From JBBQTQ01 sp038213135 (GTDB lineage Bacteria > Actinomycetota > Thermoleophilia > Gaiellales > Gaiellaceae), in contig JBBQTQ010000003.1 of assembly GCA_038213135.1 (NCBI GenBank), forward strand, positions 1-64,000: 64,000 bases of DNA. The letters run 5' to 3'. The notes under the pieces are model-generated. The model had not been told where the DNA came from, did no database searches, and saw only the letters and a program-made list of their open reading frames with translations. The position numbers and the translations under genes are program-made. Shown here piece by piece: positions 7,960 through 16,113 of this stretch. The stretch's first letter is position 1; every line of letters begins with the position of its first letter.

Positions 7960-8536
7960 CCGCCTTTATCTCGTCACGGGCGTACGGCCGGATCTCGCGC
8001 CGTTCCTCGAGGCAGCGGTCAAAGGAGGGGTTGATCTTGTCCAGATCCGGGAGAAGGAGCTCCCGGATCGCGAGCTGCTGCCGGCGCTCGAGCTCGCCCG
8101 CGAGCTGACGCGACGGCTAGGCGTGCCGCTCGTCGTCAACGACCGTGCCGACCTCGCGTTGCTTGTCGAGGCGGACTATGTCCACGTCGGCCAGGACGAT
8201 CTTCCCGTCGAGGCCGCCCGCCGCCTGGGCCTCGCCGTCGGGCTCTCTACTCACGCACCGGAGGAGATCGACGCGGCCGAGGCGGACTACATCGGCGTCG
8301 GCCCTGTCTATGCGACGCCCACGAAGGCCGGCCGCGCGGCCGTGGGGCTCGAGCTCGTCCGCCACGCGGCGACAGCACGGCAGCCGTGGTTCGCGATCGG
8401 TGGCATCGACGCAGGAAACGTCGCGGAGGTCGTCGCCGCGGGCGCGGAGCGGATCGCAGTCGTGCGCGCGATCGGCGATGCCGCCGATCCAGAACGCGCG
8501 GCCGCGGGGCTCCGAGCCGCCCTGGACCGCCGCTAA
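7931..8536 (+). CDS. thiE: Thiamine-phosphate synthase
   Basis: A ~201-residue TIM-barrel enzyme joining the pyrimidine and thiazole halves of thiamine. Motifs: LVQIREKELPDRELL, PLVVNDRADLALLVEADYVHVGQDDLP (the VNDR and HVGQDDLP signatures), YIGVGPVYATPTKAG and FAIGGIDAGNV. No ATG or GTG is available at the right place. TTG at 7931 gives a start just ahead of SRLYLVTG and overlaps thiS by 29 bp. It ends the riboswitch-controlled thiazole operon; tRNA-Asn follows 13 nt later. Confidence 0.95.
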   Translation: MSRDRSLAASRLYLVTGVRPDLAPFLEAAVKGGVDLVQIREKELPDRELLPALELARELTRRLGVPLVVNDRADLALLVEADYVHVGQDDLPVEAARRLGLAVGLSTHAPEEIDAAEADYIGVGPVYATPTKAGRAAVGLELVRHAATARQPWFAIGGIDAGNVAEVVAAGAERIAVVRAIGDAADPERAAAGLRAALDRR

Positions 8537-8549
8537 ACTGAGCCCGCCT

Positions 8550-8622
8550 TCCCCGGTAGCTCAATTGGCAGAGCGTTCGGCTGTTAACCGAAATGTTGCT
8601 GGTTCGAGTCCAGCCCGGGGAG
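8550..8622 (+). tRNA. tRNA-Asn (GTT)
   Basis: A 73-nt tRNA cloverleaf: acceptor TCCCCGG pairs with CCGGGGA, the anticodon loop is CTGTTAA with GTT at 8583-8585, and the T-loop is GGTTCGAGTCC. A TAAACT -10 box at 8534-8539 precedes it. CCA is not encoded. Confidence 0.97.
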
Positions 8623-8656
8623 CTTCGGGGCGCCAGGCGTCTGTTACGTTCCGCGC

Positions 8657-10378
8657 GTGCGAGGGACGGGCGCCGGGGCGATCGTGGGGTTGCTCGTCGC
8701 CCTCGCCGTCGGAGACGCACGGCCGCTCCGGCTTGGCGCGCCCGATCGTGGGGAGAGTCGGGTGCAGTCCGCGCTCGCCCGGCTGCCTCTGGCGTTCGTC
8801 GAGAACCGAGGTCAGTTGCCGGCGAGCGCAGCCTTCGGCGTCGAAGGACGGGGAGGAGGGGTTCGCTTCGGGGCAGGCAGGGCGACGTACCACGTCAAGG
8901 GATCGAGCTTTGACGTCGCATTCGTCGGCGCGCGTGACGTCCGACCCGTAGCCGTCGACCGCCTCCCCGGCGTCGTCAGTTACTTCCGTGGCCCGGTCTC
9001 GAACTGGCGGACCGCACTGCCCACGTTCCGCAGGCTCGTCTATCGCCGCCTGTGGCCGGGAATCGACTTGGTCTACCGAGGCCCGCGGGGACGCCTGGAG
9101 TACGACCTCGTCCTCCAGCCAGGCGCCGATCCTGGGCGGATCCGCTTTCGCTACGGCGGCGCGAGCCTTCGAGCAGAAGGAGCGAGCCTGAGGATCGCCG
9201 TACCCGGACGGACCCTGAGAGAAGGACGCCCCGTTGCGTTTCAGGGTCACCACCACGTCGGCGCCGGCTATGTCGTCCGCGGCAACGAGGTTGGCCTCCG
9301 GCTCGGGCCCTATGACCACCACCGGCCGCTGCTGATCGACCCGCCGAGCTTTCTCTACGCGGGCTTCCTCGGCGGCTCGGGCGAGGACATCGTCAACGGG
9401 ATCGCAGTCGACCGGGCCGGAAGTGCGTACGTGACGGGCTGGACCAATTCTGCGAACTTCCCGGCAAGCAAAGGGCCGGACAGCACCTACGGCGGCTCTC
9501 TCGACGCGTTCGTTGCAAAGCTGAACCCTTCGGGCACGGCCCTGCTCTATTCGAGCTATATCGGCGGTACCGGCGACGACTACGGAATCGGGATCGCCGT
9601 CGACCGGTCGGGCAACGCCTACGTGAGCGGCGCAAGCAGTTCGTCGCAAGACAGCTTCCCTGTGAAAGGCGGCCCGGACCTGACCTACAACGGCGGTTTC
9701 AGCGACGCGTTCGTGGCGAAGATCGCGGCGCGCGGGACGGCGCTCGTGTATTCGGGGTATCTCGGCGGGCCGGGCCAGGACCAGGGGGAGGGCATTACGG
9801 TGGATGGCGCCGGGGCGGCGTATCTGAGCGGAACCGCCAGCTCGGGCTTCCCCACGGCCGTGGGGCCGGACCTGACACCGAACGGCGATGTCGACGGATT
9901 CGTGGCGAAAGTCAGTCCGACCGGGCAAAAGCTCGTGTACAGCGGTTACATCGGGGGCGCCGGTCTGGACGACGCATATGCCATCGCCGTCGACCGGGCC
10001 GGGAACGCCTATGTGAGCGGCGACACCCACTCCACCGAGACCAGCTTTCCGGTGGCCGTCGGCCCGGATCTCACGTTCAATGGCGGCACGTCGGACGCCT
10101 TCGTCGCCAAGGTGAACAAGACGGGCTCGGGGCTCGACTATGCCGGGTACATCGGCGGTAGCGGCGACGAGAACTACGACAACAGAGCAGCCGGCGTCGC
10201 CGTGGACGCGGGCGGCAACGCTTACGTGACCGGGGAGACGACGTCCGACCAGACGACGTTCCCTGTGAAGGTCGGCCCGGATCTGACCTTCAACGGCGCA
10301 GAAGACGCATTCGTCGCGAAGGTCAATCCTTCTGGCAGCGCGCTCTCCTACGCCGGGTACATCGGCGGCAGCGGCTAA
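8657..10378 (+). CDS. Secreted SBBP beta-propeller repeat protein, N-terminal part (interrupted)
   Basis: A 573-residue frame starting at GTG 8657 with a short hydrophobic N-terminus. A ~200-residue domain follows (AFVENRGQLPASAAF, LVYRRLWPGIDLVYRG, RGRLEYDLVLQPGADP), the usual partner of SBBP repeats. From about residue 235, ~50-residue repeats follow, of the form YIGGSGDD...GIAVDRAGNAYVSG...FPVKVGPDLTFNGG..DAFVAKVN. The frame ends in TAA at 10376-10378 in the middle of a repeat, directly after YIGGSG where other copies have Asp, Glu or a similar residue. Sequence after the stop continues the same repeat in the same frame to 11092. So this is the front of a broken 811-residue gene, unless the stop is read through or is a sequencing error. 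Confidence 0.8.
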   Translation: MRGTGAGAIVGLLVALAVGDARPLRLGAPDRGESRVQSALARLPLAFVENRGQLPASAAFGVEGRGGGVRFGAGRATYHVKGSSFDVAFVGARDVRPVAVDRLPGVVSYFRGPVSNWRTALPTFRRLVYRRLWPGIDLVYRGPRGRLEYDLVLQPGADPGRIRFRYGGASLRAEGASLRIAVPGRTLREGRPVAFQGHHHVGAGYVVRGNEVGLRLGPYDHHRPLLIDPPSFLYAGFLGGSGEDIVNGIAVDRAGSAYVTGWTNSANFPASKGPDSTYGGSLDAFVAKLNPSGTALLYSSYIGGTGDDYGIGIAVDRSGNAYVSGASSSSQDSFPVKGGPDLTYNGGFSDAFVAKIAARGTALVYSGYLGGPGQDQGEGITVDGAGAAYLSGTASSGFPTAVGPDLTPNGDVDGFVAKVSPTGQKLVYSGYIGGAGLDDAYAIAVDRAGNAYVSGDTHSTETSFPVAVGPDLTFNGGTSDAFVAKVNKTGSGLDYAGYIGGSGDENYDNRAAGVAVDAGGNAYVTGETTSDQTTFPVKVGPDLTFNGAEDAFVAKVNPSGSALSYAGYIGGSG

Positions 10379-11092
10379 GAGACGGGGGACGGCATAGCCG
10401 TCGACGCCGCAGGTCAGGCGTACGTCACCGGGGTCACCCAGGGTAACGGGTTCCCAGCCTCTGGCGGCCCAGACGTGACCTTCAACGGCGGTCACGACGA
10501 CTTCGTCGCCAAGGTGACGCGATCCGGGGCCGGGCTGGCCTACGCCGGTTACATCGGCGGAGCTGGGAACGACGGCGGGTCCGTGGCCACCGACTCCGGC
10601 CCGGCGATCGCCGTCGACGCAGCCGGCAATGCCTACGTCGGCGGCGGCACGGATTCGACGAGCGGCTTCCCGGCCGTCGCCGGTCCCGACGCAACCGAGA
10701 ACGGCGGCGTCGACGGCTTCGTGGCCAAGATCGGCACCCGGACTGCTTCGGTGTGCGTCGCGACGAGCTTCCAGCTCCGTTTCGTGCCTGGGAAGAGCGT
10801 CACGGCGAGCACGGGTGGGAAAGCACTCGCGGCGGTGACTCGCATGGGGGCGTCGGTCGGATCGGGCTGCTCGGCCGCGGCCGCCCGAGCGGGATTGCCG
10901 AAAGGGCCGTTCCGGACGACGAAGGCCGGAGCTCGTCTAGCGTGCAAGACACCGAGCGACGCTCGCTTTCGGGCAACGCGAGGCTCGCTCGAGATCCGTC
11001 TCGGCGACCCTGGGCCGGCGATCCTGACGGCGACCGTGCGCTCCGCCGGATCGCAGCTGAAGTGGAACACGAAGTACTGCCGGCCGGGCTAA
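10379..11092 (+). pseudogene. SBBP repeat protein, C-terminal part after in-frame TAA
   Basis: This continues in the same frame as 8657-10378 after a single TAA codon. It holds two more SBBP repeats (GIAVDAAGQAYVTG and AIAVDAAGNAYVGG cores, each followed by DDFVAKV/DGFVAKI). A non-repeat ~120-residue tail with paired cysteines follows (TASVCVATSFQLRFVPGK ... AILTATVRSAGSQLKWNTKYC). A GTG at 10475 could restart translation, but the product would lack a signal peptide. No frameshift is needed to join the halves; only one codon is altered. Confidence 0.75.
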
Positions 11093-11141
11093 CCGGCGCC
11101 TGCAACCGCATGACGTCCGGCCCGCGTCCTACGTTCACGGG

Positions 11142-11378
11142 ATGGACGATTCCGCTTTCTCACAGGCAATTCGGGACCACCTGGCACTGAAGCGACGCAA
11201 CGGCTGGCTCGAAGGCACGATGCCGCTCGAGACGTATGTCGGCGCGGACGAGCTCGCGAACCACGCACTCTTCCGCTCAGAGACCGACGCGCGTGCTGAC
11301 GATGCGCCGACGGCGGAGGAGCCGGCGCGCGAGGTCGACATCTGGTCGGCGACGCCGGTTTTCGACTGGGGCGATTGA
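11142..11378 (+). CDS. Hypothetical protein (78 aa)
   Basis: A 78-residue acidic protein starting at ATG 11142. The N-terminal half reads as a small helical segment (SQAIRDHLALKRRNGWLEG, MPLETYVGADELANHALF). The C-terminal half is acidic and ends in WSATPVFDWGD. No signal peptide or membrane segment is seen. Third-position G/C is high. The family is not recognised. It lies between the SBBP gene and another hypothetical gene on the same strand. Confidence 0.6.
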   Translation: MDDSAFSQAIRDHLALKRRNGWLEGTMPLETYVGADELANHALFRSETDARADDAPTAEEPAREVDIWSATPVFDWGD

Positions 11379-11404
11379 CCGGAGCGGGTTAGGATGGACA
11401 GGAG

Positions 11405-11794
11405 GTGCGCAACAAGCAGCGCTTGAGACCCCTGTCCGAGGCCGAGGCCTACGCGCGTTGCCACGGCACGCGCGAGTCGGACGTCAAGATCGTCCACATC
11501 GAGCCGCGCCGGCCGCGCTACAAGCTGCCCGTCTCCGGTGAGGATCTGCGCCGCTCGTTCGAGCGGAAGCTCGCGATCCGCGAGCCGGTCGAGGAGACGC
11601 TAGACGCTACAGCCGCAAACGGACTCGCCGAGGTGCAGCCGCTCGAGCCGGAGGCCGCAGCGGGCGCAGGTGGCGGGGAGGAGCTTGGCGCGGACGAGCA
11701 ACCCGCGCATGAGCACGAGCCAGAGCATGGCGTACGGGGCGATGAGGGTGGTACTCATCTGTCCACTATCGGCACGGACACTGTGGCGATTTAG
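11405..11794 (+). CDS. Hypothetical protein with compositionally odd C-terminus
   Basis: GTG at 11405 overlaps an AGGAGG-like site, and a TAGGAT box lies at 11389-11394. Residues 1-64 look like a normal coding region (LSEAEAYARCHGTRESDVKIVH, PRRPRYKLPVSGEDLRRSFERKL). After about 11600 the frame's third positions lose their G/C bias and the product becomes acidic low-complexity sequence. That part lies opposite the 52-codon minus-strand gene at 11600-11758, which does show normal bias. The natural protein may be the first ~64 residues plus an overlapping tail gained by loss of a stop. The family is not recognised. Confidence 0.55.
   Translation: MRNKQRLRPLSEAEAYARCHGTRESDVKIVHIEPRRPRYKLPVSGEDLRRSFERKLAIREPVEETLDATAANGLAEVQPLEPEAAAGAGGGEELGADEQPAHEHEPEHGVRGDEGGTHLSTIGTDTVAI
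11600..11758 (-). CDS. Small membrane protein with zinc-ribbon-like cysteines (52 aa)
   Basis: A 52-residue frame from ATG at 11758: a hydrophobic first half (TTLIAPYAMLWLVLMRGLLV) and a second half with C-x2-C ... C-x-C (CARCGLRLERLHLGESVCGC), which suggests a membrane-anchored zinc ribbon. Over 90% of third positions are G or C. A GATAGT -10 box lies 6 nt before the ATG, as in other leaderless genes here. It overlaps the 3' part of 11405-11794 on the opposite strand. The frame is open further upstream to 11866, but that extension is arginine-rich and unlikely. Confidence 0.6.
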   Translation of the reverse strand: MSTTLIAPYAMLWLVLMRGLLVRAKLLPATCARCGLRLERLHLGESVCGCSV

Positions 11795-11862
11795 TCGAAG
11801 GCGGCGGCGCAGCCGGAGGTCGAGACGGGAAGGCAGGGCACGGCTACGCTGTGGCCTGCCGG

Positions 11863-13146
11863 TCACCGGACGACGACGATCTGCGTCATCGCCACGGGGT
11901 GCAGCGAGCAGTAGAGCTTGTACGTCCCAGGCTTCGTGAACTTGTACGAGAACGACTTGCCCTTCGTCAGGTAGGGCGAGGAGAAGCCGACCGGTCCGGC
12001 GGCGAGCGTGACGTCGTGGATCTCCGGCCCCAAGAAGCGCCAGCGGAAACGGGTGCCGGCCTTGATGACGACCCGTGGCTGCGAGAACTGGTAGTTCCCG
12101 ACCCAGGCGGTCGAGGTGTCCTTCTGCGGCCCGGTCGGGGTCGTCGCCAGCGGCTGGGGGACGAGCGGCGGCGGGCCCGGCTGGCCGAGATCGAGCTGGA
12201 GCGGCGGCACCGTCGCGCAGCCCGCGGCTGCGCCCGGCGCGACGTAGGCGATCATGATCCCCATCACCCTCGTGTGCGGCAGGCTGTCGTCGTAGGTCGC
12301 GGTCAGCCGTAAGGTGTCGCCCGCGGAGAAGGGAATCCCGTCCGCGCTCGTGAAGGAGCTCGTGTGTGCCGGGCCGGTCTCATGGAGCACCGGCAGCGGT
12401 GTCTTCAGCCCCCAGGTCGGCCACGAGGTGAAGAGGCTCTGGCCGCAGGTCGCATTCGTCAGGTTGAGGCTGACGCCGCCGCCGTGCACGTGCCCGCCGA
12501 CGGCAACGATCCGGCCGGGCTCGTTCACCTTGAAGTCCGCGCTCTGTGAGTAGGTGGAGCCTGGGCCGCCGGTGCCGGGAACGTCGAAGACCGGGTCGCC
12601 CTTGCAGTTCTTGACGTCCAGCCAGTAGGGCCGCACAGGCGTCAGCTGCTGGTCGGTGACGTAGTGGATCGTGTACTGGACGGCCACCGTCTGGGGTGTC
12701 GCATGGTGGTTCATCAGCATGTACACCATGCCCCAGAAGTCGCTCCCCTTGTTCGGGTAGCCGTAGCCGCCGGGTAGGGCCATCGCGTAGCGCTCCTCGC
12801 CCTCGGCGTAGAAGCGCTCGGGCGCGAACGGATAGTGCTGGCCGTCGATGTTCGTGTAGTTCGAGCAGGTCACGTCGGGCCGCGAGGCGTTGACAATCAC
12901 GACGTGGTGGAGCATCACATCGGTGTAGGGAACCTCGTTGCCCGCCGTGTCGACGACGACCGCGCTGATCCCGGTCACGTACCCGTCGACCTGTGGGGAG
13001 GGGGCTCGCACGGTGTTGATGACGGTGAAGTAGCCGGGCAGCGTGACCGGCGCGGTCCGGTAGGTCAGCACCTGCTCGGCGGCATGCGCGGCCGGTGCAG
13101 CTCCGAATGCGAGCGCAGCGATCGACAGCGCGAGCATTCTGCGCAC
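11863..13146 (-). CDS. Secreted PHM-like copper protein fused to a C-terminal cupredoxin domain
   Basis: 427 residues with a signal peptide (cleavage near residue 22, AHA). Residues ~25-305 resemble the SURNod19/peptidylglycine monooxygenase-like copper fold. Candidate ligands are His80-His81 (MLHHVVIVN), His147/148 (MNHHAT), His219 and His221 (GGHVHGGG), and Met295/298 (RVMGIMIAY). A Pro-rich linker (~316-340) leads to a plastocyanin-like domain (345-427). All type-1 copper ligands are in place there: His377 (GPEIHDV), Cys413, His416 and Met420 (LYCSLHPVAM). The reaction is not known. A cupredoxin could feed electrons to the two-copper domain, which is inference. GTG start at 13146; divergent from 13174. 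Confidence 0.8.
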   Translation of the reverse strand: MRRMLALSIAALAFGAAPAAHAAEQVLTYRTAPVTLPGYFTVINTVRAPSPQVDGYVTGISAVVVDTAGNEVPYTDVMLHHVVIVNASRPDVTCSNYTNIDGQHYPFAPERFYAEGEERYAMALPGGYGYPNKGSDFWGMVYMLMNHHATPQTVAVQYTIHYVTDQQLTPVRPYWLDVKNCKGDPVFDVPGTGGPGSTYSQSADFKVNEPGRIVAVGGHVHGGGVSLNLTNATCGQSLFTSWPTWGLKTPLPVLHETGPAHTSSFTSADGIPFSAGDTLRLTATYDDSLPHTRVMGIMIAYVAPGAAAGCATVPPLQLDLGQPGPPPLVPQPLATTPTGPQKDTSTAWVGNYQFSQPRVVIKAGTRFRWRFLGPEIHDVTLAAGPVGFSSPYLTKGKSFSYKFTKPGTYKLYCSLHPVAMTQIVVVR

Positions 13147-13152
13147 GAAGCG

Positions 13153-13165
13153 ACTGTACTAGAAT
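13153..13165. promoter_or_regulatory. Adjacent divergent -10 boxes
   Basis: TACAGT on the minus strand (13158-13153) lies 6 nt before the GTG of the copper protein. TAGAAT on the plus strand (13160-13165) lies 8 nt before the GTG of the small membrane gene at 13174. With only 27 bp between start codons, both mRNAs must be nearly leaderless. Confidence 0.45.
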
Positions 13166-13173
13166 GGCCGGTC

Positions 13174-13401
13174 GTGAGCTGGCTTTTCGCTGCGCTGCTC
13201 GCTCTCGCAGTGCTCGTCCTCTTGGGCGCGGAATGGCCGCGGCTCTCCGGCCACGTCGGGTTACAGGCCCGCGACCGGCGCGCCCGAGCGAAGCGCAAGC
13301 AGAGCTTGAAGCTGATCCGCACCGAAACGGACGACTTCGCTGCGAGCGTGCAGCGCGACCTCGAGTCGCTGCCGACTCTCGATCGCGACCCGCGCCGCTA
13401 G
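13174..13401 (+). CDS. Small single-pass membrane protein
   Basis: 75 residues from GTG at 13174: one N-terminal hydrophobic segment (SWLFAALLALAVLVLLGAEW) followed by a basic stretch (QARDRRARAKRKQSLKLIR) and a short acidic-basic tail. It looks like an inner-membrane anchor with a cytoplasmic tail. A TAGAAT box lies 8 nt upstream. The stop shares CTAG with the convergent subtilase gene. The family is not recognised. Confidence 0.6.
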   Translation: MSWLFAALLALAVLVLLGAEWPRLSGHVGLQARDRRARAKRKQSLKLIRTETDDFAASVQRDLESLPTLDRDPRR

Positions 13402-15851
13402 CGGATCGTCAGCGTCGCTCGGAAGAAGTTCGTGTTCGGGGTGCTCGGCCCCGAGTTCTCGTTGTTCTTCTCCTCCTGGTAGTCGGAGACGACGAGCAAG
13501 ATCCGGTGCCGGCCGTGGGCGAGGCTGCGCGGGAGGAAGACGACCGCCTTGCCGTGGGCGTACGAGACCTCGGCGGCATGGCCGTCGATCGAGGCCGAGA
13601 GGGAGCTCGGGTCGACGCCGGAGCCCGAATCGCCGACTGCGAAGGCGACCTTCCTGGGAGCCTTTGCGGATCGCGTCAGCATCCGAACCGCCGGTGGCGT
13701 CGTGTCGTTCGTCCAGAAGCGGAACGCGAACGGGCCTGCCTCGGCGTCCGACGGCGTGTCGAAGACGACGTCATACGTGCCGGCCGCCGGGAAGAGCGCG
13801 CCCGCGATCGGCTCCAGGTTGCCGTAGCTCGGGAGGTAGTCGTTCTGGTCGACGGGCAGCCCGGTGTTCCCGGTGAGGCGGTTCTCGTCGCCGCCCGCCA
13901 CGACCCGCGGGCTGACGTGGACTCCGGGTCCCACCCTCGTGACCGCGACGCCGAAGTTCGTGACCGGCTTCGTAAGGCGAACCTCGAACACCTGCTCCGG
14001 GCCGGGCAGCGAGTTCTTGATCCCGAGGCCGCCGGGGTCGTCCGGGTAGCGGTACGAAGTCACGCGCGAGGGCTTCCCGCGCGTGTCTCCCTTGTAGTCG
14101 CCCGTGCGCGTGAGCGAGGCGCTCGCCGGCCCGAGCTGTGGGCTCTCGACGCGCAGCCAGTAGGGAATCCGGCGCGTGTTCGAGCCGTTGGCCAGGACGA
14201 CGAACCCGGTCAGGTCCGCCTGCGCCGCCGTCGAGGTCGAGGTCGCCGTCAGGTCGAGGCGCCCGGGCACGGTGATCGTCGCTACCGAGGCGCTGACCGT
14301 CACGCCGGGCGTCTGCGATTGCGGCACGACCGTCACGCTCCAGTCGCCCAGTCCCCCGCCGGCGTCGTTCAGGGCGACCGACCGCGTGGCGCTCGTTCCG
14401 GCGCGCAGGAGCCCGAACGTGAAGTTCGTCGGTGCGGCGAAGATCAGCGGGTCGTTCGCGCGCGGCAGGTCGATCAGCCCGCCGCCCTCCTCGAGCGTCG
14501 ACGCCTCCTTGCCGTGCTGCGTGTCGGAGAAGACGGGGTCGGCCGTGAGGACGAGGGCGGACTTCAGCTGCGCGACCGTCCAGGTCGGATGGCGTTGCTT
14601 CAGCAGCGCCGCGCCGCCGGCCACATGCGGTGAGGCCATGCTCGTGCCGCTGAACTGCGCCCAGGAGCCCTCGTGTGCAGGCACGGAAGAGAGGATCGAG
14701 ACGCCCGGCGCGCTCACGTCCGGCTTGAGCTGCAGGGACATCGGCGTCGGCCCGATCGAGGAGAAGTAGGCGAGCACGTCGCTCTTCGAGACGGCCGCGG
14801 CCGAGATCGCCTGCGGCGCGTTGCCGGGCGAGCCCACTGAACCGCGCCCGAGCGTGTCGCCCTCGTTGCCCGCCGCGACGGCCGGCACAACGCCCGCATC
14901 GGCGGCTCCGTCGATGGCGGCCACTACGATGTCGCGGCTGATCTCGATCTCCGGCTCGCCGAGCGAGAGGTTGATCACGTCCATCCCGTCCTTCACCGCC
15001 GCCTCGATCGCGGCGGCGAGCTCCGGCGAGTTGCCGTTCAGGCCGAACTCCGGGGTCGGGACGGTCAGCGCCTTGTAGTTGCCGAGGTAGGCCATCGGCG
15101 CGACGCCGGAGACCGGCCCGCGACCCGCGACGGCGTTGGCGGTGAACTCGCCGGCGGCGATCCCGGCCACGTGCGTGGCGTGATCGGACTCGACCGGATC
15201 GAACGGCAGCTGCGCGTACTTCCAGTGGTTCGACTTCGGCGAGAAGACACGCGCGACGATCACCTTGGCGGTCGTGAAGGCGGTATCACCCTTCGGGAAA
15301 CCGGGCGGCATCGTGAACGTGGTGGGAGAGAAGAACGGGTGGCTCTGGTCGATCCCGTCGTCGATGATTCCGATCTTGATCCCGTTGCCCGCGGTGGGCA
15401 TCGTCGGGCCGCCCCAGAGCTGGTCGGCGCCGATCTGCTCCGGGCTGCGGTCGAGGAGCGGCCGATAGGTTACGCTCGGCCAGACCTTGGCAACCCCGGG
15501 AACGCGGGCGAGGGCGGCGAGCCGGTCGTTCGGGACCGTGACGGCGATCCCGTCGAGCACGACGCCGTAGTGCCAGCTGACCTGCGCCGAAGGGATCGCG
15601 CCGACGATCCGGTGGGCGACCTGGGCCTGCTCGGCGGCGAGCGAGCGCAGGTACGCGACGCTCGTCGACGAGCGAAGGTCGAGCCGATGCGTCTTCGTCC
15701 GAGCGCTGAGCACCCGGCTCTTGGCGACCGCCGTCGCGAGCGATGGAGCGCCGAGGGTAACCACGACCTCGGTCGACGCAGCGGCCGCGCTCGGTGCCAC
15801 GACGAGCGCGCAGAGGAAGATCACTAGGAGACCCCGTCGCAGAGGGGTCAT
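13398..15851 (-). CDS. Secreted subtilisin-like serine protease (S8)
   Basis: 817 residues. A signal peptide (LLVIFLCALVVAPSAAAA) is followed by a propeptide-like region (~27-125, ending VPNDRLAALARVPGVAKVWP, as in inhibitor I9 domains). The S8 catalytic domain has Asp164 (GIIDDGID), His224 (SDHATHVAG), the oxyanion Asn329 (AAGNEGD) and Ser404 (SGTSMASPHVAGG). The HGTH motif reads HATH, a conservative change. About 350 C-terminal residues look like beta-sandwich domains. It would be an exported protease acting outside the membrane. It converges with 13174-13401. Confidence 0.92.
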   Translation of the reverse strand: MTPLRRGLLVIFLCALVVAPSAAAASTEVVVTLGAPSLATAVAKSRVLSARTKTHRLDLRSSTSVAYLRSLAAEQAQVAHRIVGAIPSAQVSWHYGVVLDGIAVTVPNDRLAALARVPGVAKVWPSVTYRPLLDRSPEQIGADQLWGGPTMPTAGNGIKIGIIDDGIDQSHPFFSPTTFTMPPGFPKGDTAFTTAKVIVARVFSPKSNHWKYAQLPFDPVESDHATHVAGIAAGEFTANAVAGRGPVSGVAPMAYLGNYKALTVPTPEFGLNGNSPELAAAIEAAVKDGMDVINLSLGEPEIEISRDIVVAAIDGAADAGVVPAVAAGNEGDTLGRGSVGSPGNAPQAISAAAVSKSDVLAYFSSIGPTPMSLQLKPDVSAPGVSILSSVPAHEGSWAQFSGTSMASPHVAGGAALLKQRHPTWTVAQLKSALVLTADPVFSDTQHGKEASTLEEGGGLIDLPRANDPLIFAAPTNFTFGLLRAGTSATRSVALNDAGGGLGDWSVTVVPQSQTPGVTVSASVATITVPGRLDLTATSTSTAAQADLTGFVVLANGSNTRRIPYWLRVESPQLGPASASLTRTGDYKGDTRGKPSRVTSYRYPDDPGGLGIKNSLPGPEQVFEVRLTKPVTNFGVAVTRVGPGVHVSPRVVAGGDENRLTGNTGLPVDQNDYLPSYGNLEPIAGALFPAAGTYDVVFDTPSDAEAGPFAFRFWTNDTTPPAVRMLTRSAKAPRKVAFAVGDSGSGVDPSSLSASIDGHAAEVSYAHGKAVVFLPRSLAHGRHRILLVVSDYQEEKNNENSGPSTPNTNFFRATLTIR

Positions 15852-15879
15852 CGTACGCGCGGCTAGAATGCCTCCGCCC

Positions 15880-15963
15880 GCGGATGTGGCGGAATTGGTA
15901 GACGCGCACGGTTCAGGTCCGTGTGGGGGTAACCCCGTGGAGGTTCAAGTCCTCTCATCCGCA
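15880..15963 (+). tRNA. tRNA-Leu (CAG)
   Basis: An 84-nt class II tRNA: acceptor GCGGATG pairs with CATCCGC, a long variable arm (GTGGGGGTAACCCCGT) is present, and the anticodon loop TTCAGGT gives CAG at 15914-15916. A TAGAAT -10 box lies at 15864-15869. Confidence 0.96.
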
Positions 15964-15999
15964 ACGCGCGGCGCTCGCCGCTTCGCGGCTCGCTTGCTT

Positions 16000-16028
16000 C
16001 ACGGGGGAAACAGCCGGTTTCCCCCGTG
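16000..16028. repeat. GC-rich palindrome, GGGGAACC/GGTTCCCC family, copy 2
   Basis: A perfect 12-bp inverted repeat, CACGGGGGAAAC with GTTTCCCCCGTG, around a 5-nt loop, 37 nt after tRNA-Leu. Same family as 3838-3862 and 28718-28744. It may end the tRNA transcript, though no T-run follows. Confidence 0.6.
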
Positions 16029-16113
16029 AGCCCCCTTCCCACCGGTTACACGCGACTCCCGCGCGATGTGCCTCCGGCCGGCTGAGCCGGCCGGAGGCGG
16101 TTGATGCCCGACA

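Noticed and set aside
8561..10495. A 644-codon open frame on the minus strand opposite the SBBP gene
   Set aside because: It is the mirror of a repetitive high-GC gene; the plus strand has signal sequence, repeats and a recognisable domain, the minus product has none.
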